From: Lachnospiraceae bacterium
GTDB lineage: Bacteria; Bacillota; Clostridia; Lachnospirales; Lachnospiraceae
Reading direction: 5' to 3'
DNA: 64,000 nt
NCBI GenBank assembly: GCA_016280395.1
Contig: JAEEGQ010000163.1
Location: forward strand, 23,197-87,196
This document shows positions 27,158 through 36,883 of the stretch, in pieces. Numbering within the stretch: the first letter of the stretch is position 1; the number at the start of each line of letters is the position of its first letter. A program made the position numbers and the translations under genes. A model generated the notes under the pieces. It had not been told where the DNA came from and made no database searches. It saw only the letters and a program-made list of their open reading frames with translations.

Positions 27158-29116
27158 ATGAAAAACATTTTCCTGATACTCGGTTTTCCTATCATCTTCC
27201 TGCTTCTTTCCTCATGCGGGAAAAAGCCCGACACCGGTTCCGCTGTCCTAAAGATCGCGGGTTCATTGCCATCTGTTGACACCCCTTCAGTAAACAGTGC
27301 CCCTGTAAGCGTTACTTTCACGGCAAACCTTACAGACAGCAACGGAGCTGCTTTGGACGGCAGCGGTCTTGAGATTGTCTGGGAAGTCCAGAGCGCCTCT
27401 GACATAGGTTTTACTTATCATCTTAAACAAGGCGTCGATACCCTGCCCATGCCCGGTACTCTTATAGTCGAGATCGGTCCCGATTTCAATTACGGTGATA
27501 TCAACGGTCAGGATATTATCGTATCCGCCACGGCGAAACGCGGCAGCAATATCGTTTCCTCCGACGAGATCAGGCTTCACGTAAACCAGCCTGCAGCCGT
27601 AAACGAGCCCACCGCTCCTCCGGATGACGACGATGTCACACCGCCTCTGTATGCAACTCCGCTTGTGCTTAAAGATGATGCTTATTTTCGTGTCATCACA
27701 AAAGACCTGACCCCCGAAATGAAGATAGCCGTGAGCGATTTCGCCGGTTACCACGAAGGGATGATATTTCAGGTCACATTACTTAAGGAAGACGGCTCTG
27801 TTTCGGAATCCGATCACACGGCCGCAGACGGTTTCATCACCGTTAAAACAGAAGGTGCCGTTCAGCTTGAGGTCACACCGGTTTTCCGTTTTATCTTTGG
27901 AAAACAGACAAAAGAATTCGACCCTTCCTACGTAAACGTCCTCGCCTCAGACAAATATGAGCTTGGTTCTCTTTGCGGATTCTTCGGCAAAGTTGAAGCA
28001 ACTGCAGGCGCAGTACATTTCAAGGGCACCGATACCTGCTTCGTATTTGCATGTCCCCAAGGCTCCTATGATCTTATCCTTACAAAGGGCGGCGAAGGCC
28101 GGTCCTCTGTCAGGGTAAACGACAAGACTCTCGGCTGTAACGTAGGAATCGCGGGCGGTGCCGGGCGGACAGGCTCAAATATTTATAAATATTTCATGGA
28201 GGATGTTATTAACGAAGGCTCCACTCTTTATCTGACTTTGGGTGAGAAAGATTATGATATCGCAGCTCTCGAGATACGCCGTACAACAAAGCTCCGCCCC
28301 TCTAAGACTCACGTCTATATTGCAGGCGATTCCACTGCTTCCGCTTACTATCCGATAGAGGACGAGGAACCTGCGAACGGTCGCGCAAAGACAGGCTGGG
28401 GCCAGGTATTCCTGCAGTATCTTACCGGAGAAACCGCTGTAACGAACCTCGGAGCAGGCGGCACCTATGCAAAATCCTGGTACGAGATCGCCTTTAATGC
28501 CGTTGTCCAAAACGGCCGCCGTGGAGACATCTTCCTTGTCATGGAAGGCATAAACGACCAGTCCTATTCGAACGTTGACGAAATGGTGGAGTACCTTTCA
28601 AAAATGGTGGATGAATGCCGTGAAAAAGGCATAATCCCCGTCCTTTTGACCCCCATGCAGTCACCTAAGTTCTGGAGAAGTGACAAAGGGAAGGATCTCG
28701 GAGAATATGAAAACCCTCTCGGAGGCGGAAAGGCCGGTTTTATGGCAGGAATCAGAAAGCTTGCAAAGGACAAAGGAGTATTCCTCATTGATGTTGCGGA
28801 TATAACCAGCAAGCAGTACGGCACACTCGGAAGATCCTTTGTTGCTCAGAATTTCCACCTTTACTACAACGGCAAAGAGGAAGACACTCTCCACCTCTCT
28901 TACGCAGGCGCAAAGAATATCGCGGGCATTATCGCAACAGAGCTCTTCAAGCTTCAGGAAAGCGGTGCAAAAGACAGTACCGGATCGGTCATCAGCGGTC
29001 TTACCTTTAATGACCTCGGATCAGAAGAATATACCTACACAGATGCAAGCGGCAACGAAGCTGTTTACAGTACAGAAAGGATAACAGCCATCTACAGAAG
29101 ATACGACGAGCGTTAA
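27158..29116 (+). CDS. SGNH/GDSL-type esterase lipoprotein
   Basis: A 652-residue surface lipoprotein: signal peptide with lipobox LSSC (Cys20), a Ser/Thr-rich and beta-rich N-terminal region (30-370, including an invasin/Ig-like stretch and an acidic Pro/Asp linker near 150-163), then a C-terminal SGNH hydrolase resembling rhamnogalacturonan acetylesterases (CE12). Catalytic blocks are visible: GDST with Ser392, NLGAGG, GIND with Asn466, and DTLHLSYAG with Asp576 and His579. It probably removes acetyl groups from plant polysaccharide outside the cell. The ATG at 27158 is the first in frame, but the best ribosome site, GGAGG at 27120-27124, lies 33 bases upstream; a small CTGT/ACAG hairpin between them could bring it closer. 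Confidence 0.82.
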   Translation: MKNIFLILGFPIIFLLLSSCGKKPDTGSAVLKIAGSLPSVDTPSVNSAPVSVTFTANLTDSNGAALDGSGLEIVWEVQSASDIGFTYHLKQGVDTLPMPGTLIVEIGPDFNYGDINGQDIIVSATAKRGSNIVSSDEIRLHVNQPAAVNEPTAPPDDDDVTPPLYATPLVLKDDAYFRVITKDLTPEMKIAVSDFAGYHEGMIFQVTLLKEDGSVSESDHTAADGFITVKTEGAVQLEVTPVFRFIFGKQTKEFDPSYVNVLASDKYELGSLCGFFGKVEATAGAVHFKGTDTCFVFACPQGSYDLILTKGGEGRSSVRVNDKTLGCNVGIAGGAGRTGSNIYKYFMEDVINEGSTLYLTLGEKDYDIAALEIRRTTKLRPSKTHVYIAGDSTASAYYPIEDEEPANGRAKTGWGQVFLQYLTGETAVTNLGAGGTYAKSWYEIAFNAVVQNGRRGDIFLVMEGINDQSYSNVDEMVEYLSKMVDECREKGIIPVLLTPMQSPKFWRSDKGKDLGEYENPLGGGKAGFMAGIRKLAKDKGVFLIDVADITSKQYGTLGRSFVAQNFHLYYNGKEEDTLHLSYAGAKNIAGIIATELFKLQESGAKDSTGSVISGLTFNDLGSEEYTYTDASGNEAVYSTERITAIYRRYDER

Positions 29117-29192
29117 GGAACTCTTACCGTCCTGTTGTCTCCTTCGAAGCTTTGTTTGAAAGGATATTTACAGCGTTAAAAAGCTAAAAAAC

Positions 29193-29222
29193 AAGACTGC
29201 CGGTTTTCTTTCCGGCAGTCTT
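29193..29222. terminator. Bidirectional terminator
   Basis: AAGACTGCCGG (29193-29203) and CCGGCAGTCTT (29212-29222) form a perfect 11-bp stem with T-rich sequence after it on the plus strand and T-rich sequence on the minus strand. It lies between the convergent esterase and DUF4037-like genes. Confidence 0.88.
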
Positions 29223-29244
29223 ATTTATGCTTAACCACTATCTG

Positions 29245-30189
29245 TCATGGCAATATCTCGTTTACATACCGCTCAAGGTAAGGATCCGCGCATTTTGTTA
29301 AGCCCCGTTCCCGCAGCATCCTGTTTATATCTGCTGCGATCTGTTCAGTAAGCACCACTACAGGATCGTCAAAGTTGAAGGAATTCGGATCATAGGGCCT
29401 GTTCTCCCATTTCGAAAGGCTGCAGCCTGCTTCCGAGAGCCTTTTGATCTTTTCCGCAAAAGAGCCGTCTTTGTCAAGCTCAGACAATCGTCTGAAGGTC
29501 CATTTGTAGTAGGGCGGATAAGTTTTCTTAAGGAGGAAGAACAGCTCCATTGCAGCTCTTATCCCCTTATCCTTTGCAAGAGCAGCCGCAACGGTATCCT
29601 TTCTGCACATCGAACGGGCGTAATTCACCTGCAGCGCCGAAGAAAAGCCGTGCAGTTCGTCTGCAAGCCTGTATCTTAATACATCATCGGGGTAATGCTT
29701 CAGGAGCATGTTACGGAAAGCCGTAAATTCTCCAAGGTCGTCCCGGAAAACAACGCCGTTTACTGCCGTGGCAAGGCACGAATGGTCCAAAGCCATCCAC
29801 TTCCCTGTTGTAAGGGTACATCCCTTTGTGTCGCAGTCTATGCAGAGGATATTTGAGTAAAAATCATGTATGCTCATGACTCCCCTGCGTTCCGAAAGCC
29901 TTACGGAGAGCTTTTTGCCGCCGTGAAGATCCGCAAGCTCGCTGTACGCAGCAGACAATTCCGCGCCAAAGCACTGCATGTCCGTATCGGCAAGCCAGAG
30001 ACAGACTCCGGTCCCGAAATCGTGGTCCCTCGAGATAAAGTCGTCATACCCGAAGCAGTCAGATCCTTCTCCCGCAAGCCCCACGGCTATCCTGTTCTCA
30101 TATTTGCCAAAGCGCTCATGTATCATCGGCGCGACATATTTTTCATAAAAGCGCCTGCTGTTTTCAAAGGCACCTGCTTCTTCAAACAT
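29245..30189 (-). CDS. DUF4037-like protein with a nucleotidyltransferase-type motif
   Basis: A 314-residue cytoplasmic protein resembling DUF4037 proteins. The N-terminal half carries GLAGEGSDCFGYDD followed by SRDHDFGTG, the G-S-x-x-x-x-D arrangement of nucleotidyltransferase-fold proteins; the C-terminal half is helical. The function and substrate are unknown. AAAGGTG lies just before the ATG. It follows the glycerate kinase gene by 39 bases on the same strand. Confidence 0.7.
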   Translation of the reverse strand: MFEEAGAFENSRRFYEKYVAPMIHERFGKYENRIAVGLAGEGSDCFGYDDFISRDHDFGTGVCLWLADTDMQCFGAELSAAYSELADLHGGKKLSVRLSERRGVMSIHDFYSNILCIDCDTKGCTLTTGKWMALDHSCLATAVNGVVFRDDLGEFTAFRNMLLKHYPDDVLRYRLADELHGFSSALQVNYARSMCRKDTVAAALAKDKGIRAAMELFFLLKKTYPPYYKWTFRRLSELDKDGSFAEKIKRLSEAGCSLSKWENRPYDPNSFNFDDPVVVLTEQIAADINRMLRERGLTKCADPYLERYVNEILP

Positions 30190-30228
30190 TTTTCACCTTT
30201 CCGCGAGCCCGGTCTTTTGGGCAGATCG

Positions 30229-31482
30229 TCAGATCTTCAGTATATCAGCAGCCTTTCCGAAAAACCTGAAGGCTTCTTTAGCTTTATCAAAATACAGCTC
30301 CTCTGCGCGTTCCATGGCTTCATTTAAGGACATCCCGCTGCTTTGGAGCGTAAATACTTCTTTAAGCCCAAGGCTCTTAAAATCTGTGTCTTTAGCCACA
30401 GAACCGCATATTGCATAAACGGGAACACCAAGCTTTTTTGCATGCAGAGCTATGCCCTGAACGGTCTTTCCGTTAAGGCTCTGGGCATCAAGCCTTCCCT
30501 CGCCCGTTATGACAAGATCCGCACCCGCAGCTATTTCGTCAAAGCGGGATAATTCAAGCACTGTCTCGATACCGGAGCGTATCTTTGCTTTTAACAGAAG
30601 TGCCAGGGCTGCCCCGAGACCTCCTGCCGCTCCCGCGCCCTTGAGCATATCCGGGTCGGTACCTGTCTTTCGTATAAGGACCTCCTTGTAATTCCGCATG
30701 CCCTTTTCAAGGCGTTCAAGCACAGGAACACGCGTTTTACCGTCTTTAGCCGCGTTATCTGCATCATTTACCGGTCCCGGCCCGTTCGCAGTGCCTCTAA
30801 GGCCGTTTTTGTCCGTATTGGCACATTTTTGCGGTCCGAAGGTAAACGTGGCGCCGTTCTCACCGCACAGCGGGTTTGTCACATCGCTCATGACAAAGAT
30901 CTCTGTCTGCTGCAGTCTTTCGTCAAGCCCCGAAATATCGATATCGTATACATCTTCAAGGTCATTGCCGCATCCTTCAAGCTCTTTTCCTTTTTTATCT
31001 AAAAATTTCGCACCCAAAGCCCTTAAAGCCCCCATGCCTCCGTCATTGGTGGCACTTCCGCCAAGGCCGGTATAAATTACCCTGATCCCCCTGCAAATGG
31101 CATCCCGTATAAGCTCCCCGGTACCAAAAGTCGAGGCGGCAAGCGGATCTCTTTCGCCTTTTTCAAGCAAAGCAAGCCCGGAAGCCACCGCTGTCTCGAT
31201 CACCGCAGCCTGTCTTTTTTCCTGTACTGAAAACGGATCGGTTACGATCCCGTAGACCGCATCAATCTCCCGTCCAAGCGGATCATGGGCTTTTGCCGTT
31301 ACCGTACTCCCGTTTACTGCGGACACAACGGCTTCGACAGTACCTTCACCACCATCCGCCGTTAACATTCCGATGCATTCCGCATCTTCAAAGGCCTCTT
31401 TCGCGGCCTTCGTCAAAAGCTCTGCTATCCTTTTGCTTGAAAGAGACCCCTTAAAAGAGTCAGATGCGAAAACAAAACGCAT
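30229..31482 (-). CDS. Glycerate kinase
   Basis: Phosphorylates D-glycerate, feeding glycolysis (GarK/GlxK-type family). Visible motifs are the N-terminal SDSFKGSLSSKR, GMLTADGGEGTVEA, TGLGGSATNDGGMGALRALG and the C-terminal TGEGRLDAQSLNGKT. At 417 residues it is somewhat longer than usual because of an insert of roughly 30 residues, Asn/Asp/Gly-rich, after TFTFGPQKC (about 215-248). GGAGTGG lies 6 bases before the ATG, and the next gene upstream ends one base before it, so the two are coupled. Confidence 0.93.
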   Translation of the reverse strand: MRFVFASDSFKGSLSSKRIAELLTKAAKEAFEDAECIGMLTADGGEGTVEAVVSAVNGSTVTAKAHDPLGREIDAVYGIVTDPFSVQEKRQAAVIETAVASGLALLEKGERDPLAASTFGTGELIRDAICRGIRVIYTGLGGSATNDGGMGALRALGAKFLDKKGKELEGCGNDLEDVYDIDISGLDERLQQTEIFVMSDVTNPLCGENGATFTFGPQKCANTDKNGLRGTANGPGPVNDADNAAKDGKTRVPVLERLEKGMRNYKEVLIRKTGTDPDMLKGAGAAGGLGAALALLLKAKIRSGIETVLELSRFDEIAAGADLVITGEGRLDAQSLNGKTVQGIALHAKKLGVPVYAICGSVAKDTDFKSLGLKEVFTLQSSGMSLNEAMERAEELYFDKAKEAFRFFGKAADILKI

Positions 31483-31483
31483 T

Positions 31484-32152
31484 TTATTCCACTCCGTACA
31501 TGTGCTTAAGAATCAGGCGTTGTGCCACCTCATCGCCGAACAGCTTCCTGACCTGGTTTACCGCAGGGCCGCCGTTTGAGAACAGCTTTTCGGCAAAATC
31601 CTTCACTTTGGCTTTTTTAGCTTCCTTATCGCAATCCGGAAGCTTTGCAAACTGGTCCGCATAGGTATCCGTATAGGCTTTTGCCGCATTAAAAAGCCTC
31701 TCGGAAACGCCTTTGCCCTTTTTATGATACGAGCACGGATAGAGAATCGGATCGTACCAGTGTGCCCCTTCCGAAACATAATCCTCAAGGTCTTTGTCCT
31801 TAGCCTTTATCGCGTCAAAGGCTTCAAGATATTCAGCGGGATAAGGCTCAAGCTGATCGTTGTAGAGTTCCGTTATCACGGTATCTTTTCCCATAACGGA
31901 CACGCGGTCTGTATTGATGAGCGGCGCATCCTTTGAAAAAGGCGCAAATACCACCGTTTCCATCTTCATGAGGCCAAACATTGCCTTCATGCTAAGCACG
32001 CAAAGGTGTCCCGCGCCTTCAACCTCATAAGACTCGGTAAAGAACTTGAACATGCTCTTTTTAAGGGTCGCATCCCCGCCTATGTCAAGCTTTTTGACAA
32101 CAAAGTCCTTTCCGAGACGTTCTCTCACCATTTTTCCTAATTCTTCTGACAT
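31484..32152 (-). CDS. Unrecognised 222-residue cytoplasmic protein
   Basis: No family is recognised with confidence. The protein has no signal or membrane segment. It begins with a helix, then shows an alternating hydrophobic beta pattern (GHLCVLSMKAMFGLMKMETVVF in outline) and the motifs DAPLINTDRVSVMG, LEPYPAEYLEAFDAI and GAHWYDPILYPCSYHKKGKG, whose invariant-looking Trp, Tyr, Pro, Cys and His suggest an enzyme or cofactor binder. The C terminus is helical and Lys-rich. Its stop codon is one base from the glycerate kinase start, implying co-translation. The ribosome site is an unusual run of eight G residues (32159-32166) 6 bases before the ATG. Confidence 0.75.
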   Translation of the reverse strand: MSEELGKMVRERLGKDFVVKKLDIGGDATLKKSMFKFFTESYEVEGAGHLCVLSMKAMFGLMKMETVVFAPFSKDAPLINTDRVSVMGKDTVITELYNDQLEPYPAEYLEAFDAIKAKDKDLEDYVSEGAHWYDPILYPCSYHKKGKGVSERLFNAAKAYTDTYADQFAKLPDCDKEAKKAKVKDFAEKLFSNGGPAVNQVRKLFGDEVAQRLILKHMYGVE

Positions 32153-32235
32153 AATTTACCCCCCCCATCGTAATTACTTTTAAGCGGTCTCCCGCTTCAA
32201 ACTATATGATAGCAGACTTGGGATAACAATTCCAT

Positions 32236-32268
32236 AAAAAAAACAGGCAATCTTTTAAGGATTGCCTG
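32236..32268 (-). terminator. Terminator of the trp operon
   Basis: On the minus strand GATTGCCTG-complementary arms (32268-32260 and 32252-32244) form a 9-bp stem followed by eight T residues (32243-32236). It begins 35 bases after the trpA stop codon. Confidence 0.92.
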
Positions 32269-32303
32269 CAGTAGCCGCCGTATTTTATGGAATCCGCTGC
32301 TTT

Positions 32304-33080
32304 TCACACAGCCCTCACAGCATTCTTCATGCTCCTTATGTACTCTTCGACGTACGCCGGTGCCTCTGTTCCGTATTTTTCAAAAAGCTTTACTATGGCG
32401 GAGCCGACTATCGCCCCGTCCGAAAGAGAGGCCATTTTCGCAGCCTGTTCCGGCGTGGATATTCCAAAGCCTATGGCACAGGGAACATCCGTGTTTTCGC
32501 GCACCACGTTCACGATAGATGCAATATCCGTTGTTATCTCCGTTCTTGTTCCCGTCACACCGAGGCTTGAAACTATGTAGATGAAGCCTTTTGCCTCTTT
32601 TGCGATCATTGCGATCCTGTTCTTTGATGTAGGCGCAATAAGCGATATCAGATCAACTCCGTACTTATCGCAGAGCGGCAGGAATTCCCCCTTTTCCTCG
32701 AAAGGAAGGTCCGGCAGGATCAGGCCGTTAATGCCCGTATCCGCGCAGTTTCTTATAAACCTTTCGGAGCCGTAGGAAAATACAACATTGGCATAGGTCA
32801 TGAAAACAAGGGGGACGGAAACATCGCTCCTTAAGTCTTTTACAAGGCCGAATATCCTGTCCGTTGTAACGCCGCCCCGGAGCGCGCGTAGGTTTGCGCC
32901 CTGAATTGTCGGTCCTTCTGCGGTTGGGTCCGAGAACGGTATCCCAAGCTCGATAAGATCCGCGCCGGCCCTTACAGCTGCCCTGACCGCTTCGGCAGTA
33001 GTTGAAAGGTCGGGATCTCCGCATGTGATGAACGGGATAAAAGCCTTTCCGTTTTCAAATGCTTTTTTTATATCACTCAT
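32304..33080 (-). CDS. trpA: Tryptophan synthase alpha subunit
   Basis: Cleaves indole-3-glycerol phosphate to indole and glyceraldehyde-3-phosphate, passing indole to TrpB. This is a TIM barrel of 258 residues with the family motifs [29 protein letters not shown] (catalytic Glu and Asp region), [14 protein letters not shown] and the phosphate-binding GFGIS and GSAIVK. Its ATG overlaps the end of trpB by 8 bases, so it is translationally coupled. It is the last gene of the operon. Confidence 0.96.
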   Translation of the reverse strand: MSDIKKAFENGKAFIPFITCGDPDLSTTAEAVRAAVRAGADLIELGIPFSDPTAEGPTIQGANLRALRGGVTTDRIFGLVKDLRSDVSVPLVFMTYANVVFSYGSERFIRNCADTGINGLILPDLPFEEKGEFLPLCDKYGVDLISLIAPTSKNRIAMIAKEAKGFIYIVSSLGVTGTRTEITTDIASIVNVVRENTDVPCAIGFGISTPEQAAKMASLSDGAIVGSAIVKLFEKYGTEAPAYVEEYIRSMKNAVRAV

Positions 33081-34263
33081 TGATATCCTCCCCTCTGTAA
33101 CGCGCTATCGCCGCACAGTCCTTATCGCCGCGGCCCGATATCGTTATTACGATCACCTTGTCCTTTTCCATCGCGGGCGCGAGTTTTCTTGCGTAAGCCA
33201 CTGCGTGAGCGGACTCGATCGCAGGGATTATGCCCTCTGTTCTAGAAAGATATTCAAAAGCCTCGACAGCTTCATCATCTGTTATCGCAACATATTCTGC
33301 GCGTCCGGTGTCATGCAGGTACGCGTGCTCCGGCCCGATGCCCGGGTAATCGAGCCCCGCGGAGATCGAGTAAACAGGGGCGATCTGACCGTATTCATCC
33401 TGACAGAAGTAGGATTTCATGCCGTGGAATATACCAAGTCGCCCGGTATTAATCGTTGCCGCCGTCTCAAAAGTGTCGATGCCGCGCCCCGCAGCCTCAC
33501 ATCCGATAAGTTTAACGCCCTCATCATTGATAAAGTGATAGAAGCTCCCGATGGCGTTTGAACCTCCGCCAACGCAGGCAATTACCGCATCAGGCAGCTT
33601 TCCTTCTTTTTCAAGTATCTGCTCCTTTATCTCCTTCGATATGACTGCCTGAAAATCACGGACTATAGTCGGAAACGGGTGCGGACCCATGACCGATCCG
33701 AGGCAGTAATGCGTATCTTCTATGCGTGACGTCCACTCGCGCATAGCCTCCGATACGGCATCCTTTAAGGTCGCCGTGCCAGTCTTTACCGGTATGACCT
33801 CCGCGCCGAGAAGCCTCATGCGGTAAACGTTCAGGGCCTGGCGTTTTGTGTCCTCTTCGCCCATAAAGACAACACATTCAAGGCCCATGAGAGCCGCGGC
33901 GGTTGCCGTTGCGACGCCGTGCTGACCGGCGCCGGTCTCCGCTATAAGACGTGTCTTTCCCATTTTCTTTGCAAGGAGGGCCTGACCGAGCACGTTGTTG
34001 ATCTTGTGGGCGCCCGTATGGTTCAGGTCTTCGCGCTTAAGGTATATCTTTGCTCCGCCAAGGTCCTTTGTCATCTTTTCAGCATAATAAAGCCTTGACG
34101 GCCTGCCTGCGTAATCGTTGAAAAGGGCCGTGAGTTCGCGGTTGAACTCTTCATCATCCTTATACCTGTTATACGCTGCCTCAAGCTCTATCACAGCATT
34201 CATCAGTGTTTCCGGAATATACCTGCCACCGTGTATTCCGAATCTCCCGTTAGGATCTGTCAT
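33073..34263 (-). CDS. trpB: Tryptophan synthase beta subunit
   Basis: PLP enzyme joining indole and serine to tryptophan. The length is 396 residues. PLP lysine lies in HTGAHKINN (about residue 86), with EDLNHTG preceding it, the glycine-rich phosphate cradle [10 protein letters not shown] and the C-terminal SGRGDKD. It is the standard TrpB1 form. AGGAG lies 8 bases before the ATG. trpF ends 41 bases upstream and trpA starts within its last codons. Confidence 0.97.
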   Translation of the reverse strand: MTDPNGRFGIHGGRYIPETLMNAVIELEAAYNRYKDDEEFNRELTALFNDYAGRPSRLYYAEKMTKDLGGAKIYLKREDLNHTGAHKINNVLGQALLAKKMGKTRLIAETGAGQHGVATATAAALMGLECVVFMGEEDTKRQALNVYRMRLLGAEVIPVKTGTATLKDAVSEAMREWTSRIEDTHYCLGSVMGPHPFPTIVRDFQAVISKEIKEQILEKEGKLPDAVIACVGGGSNAIGSFYHFINDEGVKLIGCEAAGRGIDTFETAATINTGRLGIFHGMKSYFCQDEYGQIAPVYSISAGLDYPGIGPEHAYLHDTGRAEYVAITDDEAVEAFEYLSRTEGIIPAIESAHAVAYARKLAPAMEKDKVIVITISGRGDKDCAAIARYRGEDINE

Positions 34264-34304
34264 CTTTTTTCTCCTTTTCCCGTTTTACCGGATATTATAC
34301 ACTT

Positions 34305-34913
34305 TTATGATCTTTGGGCTTCTCTCACATTAATGGCAAATGCCTGCATTTTTACCTTGTCCTTCACTCCGTCCGTTTCGATCCCGGAGCTTACATCAAC
34401 TGCAAAAGGAACAAGTTTTACCACAGCTTCGCGCACATTTTCGGGATTCAGCCCCCCTGCCAGGAAATACGGTCTGTTAACCGCTTCGAGCAGCTTCCAG
34501 TCAAAGCATTTTCCCGTGCCCTGTCCCGAATCCAGCAGGATATAGTCGGCTTTTGACTCACAGGATCTTCTTATATCCTCATCGTTTTTTATCCTGAAAG
34601 CCTGTATCAGGGGCTTGTCGGTAAAGTGCCGGAGAGTCTTGATATATTCATCATCTTCGTTTCCGTGAAGCTGGGCTATGTCTATCACGCCCGTTTTCAG
34701 AAGCTCTGCCACCGTTTCCGGCTGTTCGTCCGTAAACACGCCCACCGCAGTGATACCCGGATCGAGCATTTTCTTTAACTCCAAAGCCTGCTCCCTGTTC
34801 ACAAATCTTCTGCTCTTCTTTGCAAACACAAAGCCCGCGTAATCGGGTTTCAGCCTGTTTGCTTCAAGGATATCGTCAGGGCGTGTAAGCCCGCAGAATT
34901 TGATCTTTACCAT
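34305..34913 (-). CDS. trpF: Phosphoribosylanthranilate isomerase
   Basis: Amadori rearrangement of N-(5-phosphoribosyl)anthranilate to CdRP. This is a TIM barrel of 202 residues beginning VKIKFCGLTRPDD with the catalytic cysteine, and containing DYAGFVFAKKSRR, AQLHGNED, LLDSGQGTGK, FLAGGLNPENV and VDVSSGIETDGVKD. It starts one base after the trpC stop codon, with an AAGGG ribosome site inside the end of trpC. Confidence 0.96.
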   Translation of the reverse strand: MVKIKFCGLTRPDDILEANRLKPDYAGFVFAKKSRRFVNREQALELKKMLDPGITAVGVFTDEQPETVAELLKTGVIDIAQLHGNEDDEYIKTLRHFTDKPLIQAFRIKNDEDIRRSCESKADYILLDSGQGTGKCFDWKLLEAVNRPYFLAGGLNPENVREAVVKLVPFAVDVSSGIETDGVKDKVKMQAFAINVREAQRS

Positions 34914-34914
34914 A

Positions 34915-35748
34915 TCAGCCCTTCAATTCCAGTAATTTGGCTCTTTTGTCCGGTGCCCTCATAAGCGTTTCTCCGACAAGTACCGCATCTGCGCCAATTT
35001 CCTTTAGTTTTCTTATGTCTTCGGCGTTTTTTACGCCGCTCTCCGACACAAACACCACATCTTTCGGGATAAGTTCGCGAAGGCGTCTGCTGTTTTCGGT
35101 ATCAACTGTGAAATCTTTAAGATTCCTGTTGTTTACACCGACTACCCTTGCACCTGCCAAAAGCGCCGTCTTAACTTCATTTTCATCATGTGCTTCCACA
35201 AGTGCGGAAATACCAAGTGAATCACAGATATCAATATATCTGTGCAGCTTCTCTTCGTCAAGGAGCGCGCAGATGAGAAGAACTGCCGAAGCCCCAAGAA
35301 GCTTTGCTTCATAGATCATATATTCATCCACCGTGAAATCCTTGCGAAGGCAGGGTATCGATATTTCTGCCGCTATCTCGTTCAAATGCCCGGTGCTGCC
35401 CAAAAACCAGCGGGGTTCGGTAAGGACGGAAATGCAGTCTGCACCGGCAGCTTCGTATTCCTTTGCGATCTCGCGGTACGGATATTCTTCAGCGATAAGA
35501 CCTTTTGACGGTGATGCCTTTTTACATTCGCAGATAAACGAAAGGCCGGGCTTTTTTAATGCTTTTTCAAATGTAAAGTCTGCCGTTTTACAGGGAAACT
35601 TTGGGACTTTGTCGCCGTTCTCCCTTTCCGCAAGCTCTTTCTGTCTTATTTCATATGCTTTTGTCTGCATCTCTTCCGCGGAACAGATCTTTTTCGCTTC
35701 CTTTACCCGCTCTTTTGCATATTCCGCAATCTTTTCAAGAATTGTCAT
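34915..35748 (-). CDS. trpC: Indole-3-glycerol phosphate synthase
   Basis: Converts CdRP to indole-3-glycerol phosphate. The length is 277 residues. Motifs include FICECKKASPSKG (catalytic Glu and Lys), GADCISVLTEPRWFLGS, CLRKDFTVDEYMIYEA, GVNNRNLKDFTVD, FVSESGVKNAEDI and VLVGETLMRA. The separate trpC and trpF genes here contrast with the fused enterobacterial enzyme. GGAG is 7 bases before the ATG. It lies 52 bases after trpD. Confidence 0.96.
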   Translation of the reverse strand: MTILEKIAEYAKERVKEAKKICSAEEMQTKAYEIRQKELAERENGDKVPKFPCKTADFTFEKALKKPGLSFICECKKASPSKGLIAEEYPYREIAKEYEAAGADCISVLTEPRWFLGSTGHLNEIAAEISIPCLRKDFTVDEYMIYEAKLLGASAVLLICALLDEEKLHRYIDICDSLGISALVEAHDENEVKTALLAGARVVGVNNRNLKDFTVDTENSRRLRELIPKDVVFVSESGVKNAEDIRKLKEIGADAVLVGETLMRAPDKRAKLLELKG

Positions 35749-35800
35749 ATCGTCTCCGTGTCCGGGCCGTTTTTCCGGACTATAATATGCTTTTTTAGGC

Positions 35801-36823
35801 TCATTCCGGCCTGTTGCTCACTTCGATGAGTTTTTCAAGGGTCTCAAGGGCTTTTCCTGAATCGATGAGCTCTGCTGCAAGCTTTACGCCTTCCTTCATA
35901 CTCCCGGCCTTTCCGCCGATATAAAGGGCTGCGCCTGCGTTAAGGAGCACTGCGTTCCTCTTGTGGCCCTTTGCGCCTTTGAGGATATCCCTTGTTATCT
36001 TCGCGTTTTCTTCCGGGGTACCGCCTTTAAGATCATCCTTTGTGCAGCGTTCAAAGCCGAAATCCTCGGGTTTTATGACATAAGGCTTTACCCAGCCTTC
36101 CCTTATCTCACAGACCGTTGTGGGTGAGCTCATCGATATCTCATCAAGCTTATCCTGGCCGTAAACTACCATGCCGCGCTTTATCCCAAGGCTTATCAGC
36201 ACCTGTGCGAGCGGCTCGACAAGATAATCATCATACACTCCGAGGAGCTGCATAGAAGGGGTTCCCGGATTAGTTAAGGGCCCGAGGATATTGAACACGG
36301 TACGGAACCCGAGCTCTTTTCGGATGGCTCCCACATATTTCATTGAGGTATGATATTTCTGTGCGAAAAAGAAGCACATTCCGACTTCGTCAAGAAGTTC
36401 CCTGCATCGTTCCGGGCTTTGCTGGATGTTTACGCCGAGAGCCTCAAGGCAGTCTGCCGTTCCGCATTTTGATGAAGCCGCCCTGTTGCCGTGTTTTGCG
36501 ACTCTCATGCCGCCTGCCGCAGCCACTATTGCCGAAGTAGTCGAGATGTTGAAGCTGTGGGCGTTATCACCGCCCGTTCCGACGATCTCGAAAAGATCGG
36601 GACCTGCTTCCACTTTGGTTGCGTGATCGCGCATTGCTGCGGCGCAGCCCGCGATCTCTTCCGTTGTTTCCGCGCGGGCGCTCTTTGTTGAAAGCGCTGC
36701 GAGGAATGCGGCATTCTGTGTAGCGGAGGTCTCCCCGCTCATTATCTCGTTCATTACCTTGTAGGCCTCATCATATGTAAGGTCTTCCTTGTTTACTATC
36801 TTGACGATCGCTTCTTTTATCAT
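35801..36823 (-). CDS. trpD: Anthranilate phosphoribosyltransferase
   Basis: Transfers phosphoribose from PRPP to anthranilate. The length is 340 residues. The PRPP site [17 protein letters not shown] and the following [21 protein letters not shown] are complete, as are GPLTNPG and the DE-containing GQDKLDEIS. It is not fused to trpG, unlike in enterobacteria. AGGAG is 8 bases before the ATG. Confidence 0.96.
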   Translation of the reverse strand: MIKEAIVKIVNKEDLTYDEAYKVMNEIMSGETSATQNAAFLAALSTKSARAETTEEIAGCAAAMRDHATKVEAGPDLFEIVGTGGDNAHSFNISTTSAIVAAAGGMRVAKHGNRAASSKCGTADCLEALGVNIQQSPERCRELLDEVGMCFFFAQKYHTSMKYVGAIRKELGFRTVFNILGPLTNPGTPSMQLLGVYDDYLVEPLAQVLISLGIKRGMVVYGQDKLDEISMSSPTTVCEIREGWVKPYVIKPEDFGFERCTKDDLKGGTPEENAKITRDILKGAKGHKRNAVLLNAGAALYIGGKAGSMKEGVKLAAELIDSGKALETLEKLIEVSNRPE

Positions 36824-36883
36824 GGTTTTTCTCCTGTCTGTATGTTTTTGCCCAAAGCATGTTGATTTTTGTCTGATCTCTTA

